Below are positions 60,230-64,000 of a stretch of 64,000 nucleotides of DNA, one piece after another. Both the position numbers and the translations under genes were made by a program. Source of the DNA: JBMDXB01 sp048594885 (lineage in GTDB: Bacteria > Acidobacteriota > Vicinamibacteria > Vicinamibacterales > 2-12-FULL-66-21); contig JBMDXB010000063.1 of the NCBI GenBank assembly GCA_048594885.1, positions 1 to 64,000 of the forward strand, in the 5' to 3' direction. A model generated the notes under the pieces. The model worked only from the letters and a program-made list of their open reading frames with translations. It was not told where the DNA came from and searched no databases. How positions within the stretch are numbered: the first letter of the stretch is position 1; every line of letters starts with the position of its first letter.

Positions 60230-61267
60230 CTACCGCAGGAAGGAGTGACCCGACGGGTGGTTCGACCCGTGGATGTTCTGATGACAGTTCACGCAGCCGC
60301 GATTGACGATGCGGTTGCTCTTGTTGCGGACGGCGGCCATGTCGTAGATGGTCGACGGGTGGCGCGTCCCGACGTGGCAGCGCTGGCACAGCATCGGCAG
60401 CTTCGCGACGAGCATCCGATCGTTGTTGGAGCCGTGCGGGTCGTGGCAGGTGATGCAGTTCTCGCGCCCGGCGGCGTGCTCGAACAGGAACGGCCCGCGC
60501 TTGTCGGTGTGACAGCTCACGCAGCTCTCGTTGATCCAGTTGCCGACGCGGAGCTGCTTCTCGTTCGTCGAGCCATGCGGGTTGTGGCACGACGAGCACG
60601 CCATCTTCCCTTCCTGCACCGGCATGTGGCCGAGGCGCAGCACCTTCTGCGTCTGCACCTTGTGGCACGTCTCGCACGTCTCGATCTCGCGCGCCGTCTT
60701 CAGTTGCGCATGGGGCGACTTGAAGTCGTGCGCGCTGTGGCAGGTCACGCACGACATGTTGCGCGTGTCGTGGGCGCTCCCCTGCCACAGTGCATGGTTG
60801 TCGCGGCTGTGGCACGACAGGCACGCGGCGCTCGCCTCGCGCGGATCCATGCGCGTGAACCGCCGGATCGAATCGGGTGCGGACGGATCTTCGACGTGCT
60901 TCGCGCCGGGACCATGGCACGACTCGCATCCCTGGTTCGCCGCCGGCGAGCGTGGATGCGCTTTCCGCCCATGCATGGAATCCGCGTATCCCTTCTGCAT
61001 GCCGTCATGGCACGTCAAACACGTCGCCTCGCCGACGAATCCCGGCGGGGTCCCTGGTCCCTGGTCCCTGGTCCCGGGTCCCTGGTCACGGGTCCCGGGT
61101 CCCTGGTCCTGAGTCCCGGGACCGACCCGGGACGCGTGACCAGGGACCAATGACCGGGGACCTGCGACCAGGGACCAGGGACGAGGGACGGACGTCGCCG
61201 CCGAGAGTGTCGCAACGAGCGTGATGAGCGCCGCGCTCAGCAGCACGAACGGCCTGACGTATCGCAT
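60230..61267 (-). CDS. decaheme c-type cytochrome (MtrA/DmsE-like)
   Basis: 345 residues with exactly ten CxxCH sites (CLTCH, CESCH, CLSCH, CVTCH, CETCH, CSSCH, CVSCH, CITCH, CQRCH, CVNCH), the number in MtrA/DmsE/PioA. The signal peptide (LLSAALITLVATLSAA) is followed by about 48 residues that are not family sequence but a translation of 7-bp DNA repeats (GPGTRDQ repeated), after which GFVGEATCLTCH begins the real domain. As periplasmic partner of the barrel gene 10 bp downstream, it would accept electrons from the inner-membrane cytochrome encoded 9 bp upstream. The insertion keeps the frame, so the protein should be made with a flexible N-terminal extension. Confidence 0.9.
   Translation of the reverse strand: MRYVRPFVLLSAALITLVATLSAATSVPRPWSLVAGPRSLVPGHASRVGPGTQDQGPGTRDQGPGTRDQGPGTPPGFVGEATCLTCHDGMQKGYADSMHGRKAHPRSPAANQGCESCHGPGAKHVEDPSAPDSIRRFTRMDPREASAACLSCHSRDNHALWQGSAHDTRNMSCVTCHSAHDFKSPHAQLKTAREIETCETCHKVQTQKVLRLGHMPVQEGKMACSSCHNPHGSTNEKQLRVGNWINESCVSCHTDKRGPFLFEHAAGRENCITCHDPHGSNNDRMLVAKLPMLCQRCHVGTRHPSTIYDMAAVRNKSNRIVNRGCVNCHQNIHGSNHPSGHSFLR
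61048..61190. repeat. inverted arrays of the heptamer GGTCCCT / AGGGACC inside the decaheme gene
   Basis: From about 61049 to 61122 the plus strand is a run of GGTCCCT-like 7-bp units with few variants (GGTCCCG, GGTCACG). From about 61121 to 61190 the same unit occurs in reverse complement. The two arms can pair into a long hairpin. Seven is not a multiple of three, so 21 bp encode one 7-residue repeat (GPGTRDQ) in the decaheme protein. Confidence 0.85.
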
Positions 61268-61276
61268 TGAAGGCCC

Positions 61277-62641
61277 TTACTGCATCGTGTGGCAGAGATC
61301 GCAGTCCTGCCGGATGACGCTGCCGTCCTTCGCAGTATGCGTGCCGTCGTGGCACCGGAAGCAGCCGGGAAACGCCATGTGGCCGATGTTGTTCGGATAG
61401 GGTCCCCACCCGACGCGCATCCTGGGAAACACGTTGCGGCGATACAGCGCGTCGGCGGCGCTCACCGCGCGCTCGACGTCGCCGCGGCGCGAATCGTAGA
61501 GGCCGGCGGTGCGATAGAAATCGCGGAGCCGGCGCGCGATCGCTTCGCTCGCGGCCGCGTGGTCCGCGTAGTCACCTTTGACAGCCGCCACCGCTTCCCG
61601 CTTCACGAACGGCAGTGTCCGCGGGATATCGCCGAGCGTGATGGCATCGTCGACGGCGCGCTCGGCCGACAGCGCAAACGGATGTGATGGACGGTTGTGA
61701 CAATCCATGCAGTCCATGCGCCGCCGCTCGCGGCCGGCGATCTGCGCCTCGGTGACGCCCTCGGCGTAGTACTCGCGAACGGCGCCGTTGCGATCGCGCA
61801 GCCTCACGTAGCCGATCGACTGCCGCTTCTCGTCCATTGGCACGTACTCGATCTCGTTGGCCACGTTCATGTGCCAGTGGATGCCGGTCGCGATCCCCAG
61901 CCGCTCGCTGCCGCCGCCGACGTGGATCAGCAGCGTCGTCGTCGATTCCGTGTTCTGCTCGTCCTCGGCGTACTCGCGCTTGATCTCGACCGTGTCGCCG
62001 TGGAACTTCTCCGGCCAGTGGCAGTGCTCGCAGGTCTCCTGCGCCGGCCGCAGGTTCTCCACTGGCGATGGAATCGGCCGCTCGTGCGTGTTCATCAGCA
62101 CGGCGAACACTTGGCGCGTGCCACTCAGCTTCGAGCGCACGAACCACGGCGCGCCAGGGCCGATGTGGCACTCGACGCACGCGACGCGGGAATGCGGACC
62201 GTCCTGATACGCCACGAACTCCGGCTCCATCACCTCGTGGCAGACCTGACCGCAGAAGGGCACCGAGTCCATGTACTGGATGCCCCGGTACGCCGCCAGC
62301 GACACGATCAGAACGTTGATCAGGGTGAGGAGGGCGACGCCGAACACCACCCGACGCTGGTGCCTGACGTTGAGATCGAGGCTGGGCCACCGCAGCTCCG
62401 ACGGCGGCCGCCCGGCACGGCGGCGGCGGCGTTCGAAGAACAGGCCGATCGGAATCAGGACCAGCCCCGTGATGAACACCGCCGGAAAGACGAGGAAGAA
62501 GAGGATGCCGATGTACGGGTTCGTATGGAACCCGAACAAGTCGAGCAGAAAGACGACGAGGAACAGTACGGCCCCGATCGTTGCGAGAACGATTCCGGCA
62601 ACAGAGACCGGGTTCTGCAGCGAACCGAAACGAACCGCCAC
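61277..62641 (-). CDS. inner-membrane multiheme cytochrome of the NapC/NirT type (ImcH-like)
   Basis: 454 residues. Three hydrophobic helices at about 12-35, 42-68 and 98-118 are followed by a periplasmic heme domain with five CxxCH sites (CVECH, CEHCH, CMDCH, CFRCH, CDLCH) and one CxxxCH (PFCGQVCHEVMEPE). The first-heme variant and the motifs CHIGPGAPWFVRSKLSG, RPIPSPVENLRPAQETCEHCHWPEKF resemble, from memory, Geobacter ImcH, a menaquinol-oxidising cytochrome for high-potential acceptors. It would pass quinol electrons to the decaheme cytochrome encoded 9 bp downstream. Translation follows the small cytochrome gene by 6 bp. Confidence 0.85.
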   Translation of the reverse strand: MAVRFGSLQNPVSVAGIVLATIGAVLFLVVFLLDLFGFHTNPYIGILFFLVFPAVFITGLVLIPIGLFFERRRRRAGRPPSELRWPSLDLNVRHQRRVVFGVALLTLINVLIVSLAAYRGIQYMDSVPFCGQVCHEVMEPEFVAYQDGPHSRVACVECHIGPGAPWFVRSKLSGTRQVFAVLMNTHERPIPSPVENLRPAQETCEHCHWPEKFHGDTVEIKREYAEDEQNTESTTTLLIHVGGGSERLGIATGIHWHMNVANEIEYVPMDEKRQSIGYVRLRDRNGAVREYYAEGVTEAQIAGRERRRMDCMDCHNRPSHPFALSAERAVDDAITLGDIPRTLPFVKREAVAAVKGDYADHAAASEAIARRLRDFYRTAGLYDSRRGDVERAVSAADALYRRNVFPRMRVGWGPYPNNIGHMAFPGCFRCHDGTHTAKDGSVIRQDCDLCHTMQ

Positions 62642-62647
62642 GCCGGA

Positions 62648-63070
62648 TTAGCTCTTCTTCTTCAGCGTCTGCAAGTACGCGACGAGCGCGCTGACATCCT
62701 CCTTCGCCAGCTTCGCAAACGAGGGCATCGGGGGTTTCTTGGTGGATTTCGTCTTGCCGGTCATCTCAGCGGGATTGATCAGCCACTGGCGCAGGTCCTC
62801 TGCGGACAACCGGCTGCCGACATCGTCGAGCGGAAGCCTGGTGTGAGGCTTTCCGCCGATGGAGTGGCATGCTTGACATTTGTTGTCCGCATAGAGCTTC
62901 TGTCCGCGCTCCACCTGTCCCTTCTGGTCGGGCGCGCCGACAGCGCCGGCCGCGGCTGGCTTCGCGGTCTCTTTCGTCGCGGGTTTCTGCGTTTCGGGAG
63001 CCGGCTTCGTCTGAGCCTGAGCCGTGACGGCCACGAACACTGCAAGACAGATCACAGTCATGATACGCAT
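62648..63070 (-). CDS. small monoheme cytochrome c
   Basis: 140 residues from ATG 63070. Signal peptide (MTVICLAVFVAVTAQAQ), a Lys/Pro/Ala-rich linker at about 20-48, then one class I cytochrome c domain: GQKLYADNKCQACHSIGGKP (single CxxCH), with the distal Met in PPMPSFAKL and the closing helix VSALVAYLQTLKKK. It is the first gene of the cytochrome operon and would be a soluble or tethered periplasmic electron carrier. Confidence 0.88.
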   Translation of the reverse strand: MRIMTVICLAVFVAVTAQAQTKPAPETQKPATKETAKPAAAGAVGAPDQKGQVERGQKLYADNKCQACHSIGGKPHTRLPLDDVGSRLSAEDLRQWLINPAEMTGKTKSTKKPPMPSFAKLAKEDVSALVAYLQTLKKKS

Positions 63071-63176
63071 CGTGTGCACTCCAAACGCTTCAGCCTGATG
63101 CATCTTCCAAGCCAGCGCGCAACTCAGCTACGGAGCGTTCGCCGCCACCCTGCGCTCCGTGGTAAGGAATTGTGTC

Positions 63177-64000
63177 ATGTCTTTTCTCGCAACTGTTCTT
63201 GTCGTTGTGGCCTCGGTAACGGCGCCGGCCGGCCAGGGCGGGCCGCCGCTGGATCCCGCAATGGCGCACGTCAACGCAGCGCAGGCGCTGATCCAGGCAG
63301 GCGATCTGAAAGGCGCGCTCGCTCGGCTGGAAGAAGCGCGACGGCTCGGCACGCGACCGGTGCCGGTCGCGCTCTGGATGGCGGTCGTGCAGGCGAGGCT
63401 GAAGAACCCCGACGCCGCCTTCGCGGAGCTGACGAAGGCGACCGAGTTCGGTCTCGGCGCGCTGCCGCCGCCGGTCGCGACGGACCCGGCGATCGCCTCG
63501 CTGAAGAGCGACGCGCGCTTCGCCGTCCTTCAGCACGCGCTCGATCGAAACGCACGCCCCTGCGAGCACGATCCGGTGTATCGCCAGTTCGACTACTGGA
63601 TCGGCGAGTGGGAGGTCAGGCCGAACGGCTCGCCCGGCGCACCGCCCGCGACGAACGTCGTCACGAAGATCCACAACGGCTGCGTCGTGCTCGAAACGTG
63701 GACGGCGCCAGGGCAGACCGGTCAGAGCTTCAACATCTACGATCGCGTGTCAGGCAAGTGGCATCAGACCTGGGTGGACAGCAGCGGCGGCCTGCACCAG
63801 TACGCCGGCGACCTCGTCGACGGCAACATGACGTACGAGGGCGACATTCCAGCGCCACGCGGGCAAGGCGGACGCATGCATGTCCGGCTGGCGTTCTTCA
63901 AGCAAGCGGACGGCAGCGTTCGACAGTACTCGCAGCGCACGCCCGACGGCGGCAAGACGTGGCAGGTCAACTACGATCTGATTTACACACGCCGGCGCTA
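63177..64000 (+). CDS. secreted protein with helical repeat and DUF1579/lipocalin-like domain (stop lacks its last base)
   Basis: From ATG 63177 the frame is open for 274 codons to the edge, where TA of the stop remains; the coding part is therefore essentially complete. Residues 1-20 are a signal peptide (FLATVLVVVASVTAPAG). Residues 30-105 form TPR-like helices (AAQALIQAGDLKGALARLEEARRL, VALWMAVVQARLKNPDAAFAEL). From about 120 a beta-rich domain reads DPVYRQFDYWIGEWEVRP, VVTKIHNGCVVLETWTAP, FNIYDRVSGKWHQTWVDSSGG, QYSQRTPDGGKTWQVNYDL. This resembles small-molecule-binding DUF1579-like barrels. It is divergent from the cytochrome operon. Role unknown. Confidence 0.75.
   Translation, partial: MSFLATVLVVVASVTAPAGQGGPPLDPAMAHVNAAQALIQAGDLKGALARLEEARRLGTRPVPVALWMAVVQARLKNPDAAFAELTKATEFGLGALPPPVATDPAIASLKSDARFAVLQHALDRNARPCEHDPVYRQFDYWIGEWEVRPNGSPGAPPATNVVTKIHNGCVVLETWTAPGQTGQSFNIYDRVSGKWHQTWVDSSGGLHQYAGDLVDGNMTYEGDIPAPRGQGGRMHVRLAFFKQADGSVRQYSQRTPDGGKTWQVNYDLIYTRRR

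Noticed and set aside
61048..61190. CRISPR-like array
   Set aside because: Units are 7 bp without spacers and lie inside a coding region; it is a microsatellite-type repeat.

Overview
The window is GC-rich and gene-dense. Its gene repertoire points to a soil-type Acidobacteriota, probably of the Vicinamibacteria kind. Evidence for this is an ADOP-type ABC permease paired with PadR, an Oar-like TonB-dependent receptor with a carboxypeptidase-regulatory N-domain, CRTAC1/ASPIC-UnbV FG-GAP proteins, a Ser/Thr kinase with PD40 repeats, and many Tat-secreted hydrolases. The assignment is inference from content; no rRNA or marker gene is present.

Layout. 1-713: end of an integrated element. An Arg/Asp-rich protein gene runs off the left edge, followed by a hairpin and a 49-bp copy of the 3' half of tRNA-Arg(TCT), which is a typical attachment site. 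714-2912: mostly gene debris (LamG-like, ADOP permease, PPi-phosphofructokinase and PIN-domain fragments) around one intact choloylglycine-hydrolase-like lipoprotein. 2921-5149: DUF2975/XRE pair behind a perfect 25-bp palindrome, then a vanadium haloperoxidase-like enzyme. 5146-11867: copper/heavy-metal resistance (CusA, CusB with two extra metal-binding domains, multicopper oxidase), with no outer-membrane factor. 12233-13373: ECF-like sigma factor and a membrane protein. 13636-21394: arabinoxylan-type saccharide operon (GH43 arabinanase, secreted lectin-like protein, MFS transporter, GH43 xylosidase, GH95).

21265-24060: a decayed chromosomal integron. The last 65 codons of an IntI-like integrase lie out of frame in the tail of the GH95 gene. 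They are followed by cassettes separated by three convincing attC sites and one degenerate one. The cassettes carry a HEPN-type gene, two copies of a broken parE, hicAB with a truncated hicA, and a DUF4160/DUF2442 pair.

24132-37685: a beta-helix protein, a TPR-CRTAC1-CRTAC1 operon divergent from a TonB-dependent receptor, an esterase, a Gfo/Idh/MocA oxidoreductase and a tandem universal stress protein. 37682-46814: P-type ATPase, beta-lactamase-like hydrolase, cobalamin-type radical SAM enzyme, sugar phosphotransferase, GH16, a damaged DUF6178 gene and mutM. 46861-55310: ADOP permease with its PadR regulator (35-bp palindrome at the start codon), M43 protease, a secreted hypothetical, a FAD oxidoreductase and a large acetylxylan-esterase-like hydrolase.

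55365-63070: on the minus strand, a probable trans-envelope electron conduit operon. It encodes a small cytochrome c, an ImcH/NapC-type inner-membrane cytochrome, a decaheme MtrA/DmsE-type cytochrome, an MtrB/PioB barrel and then a Ser/Thr kinase. The decaheme gene contains an in-frame array of 7-bp repeats directly after the signal peptide. The last gene (63177-64000) lacks only the final base of its stop codon.
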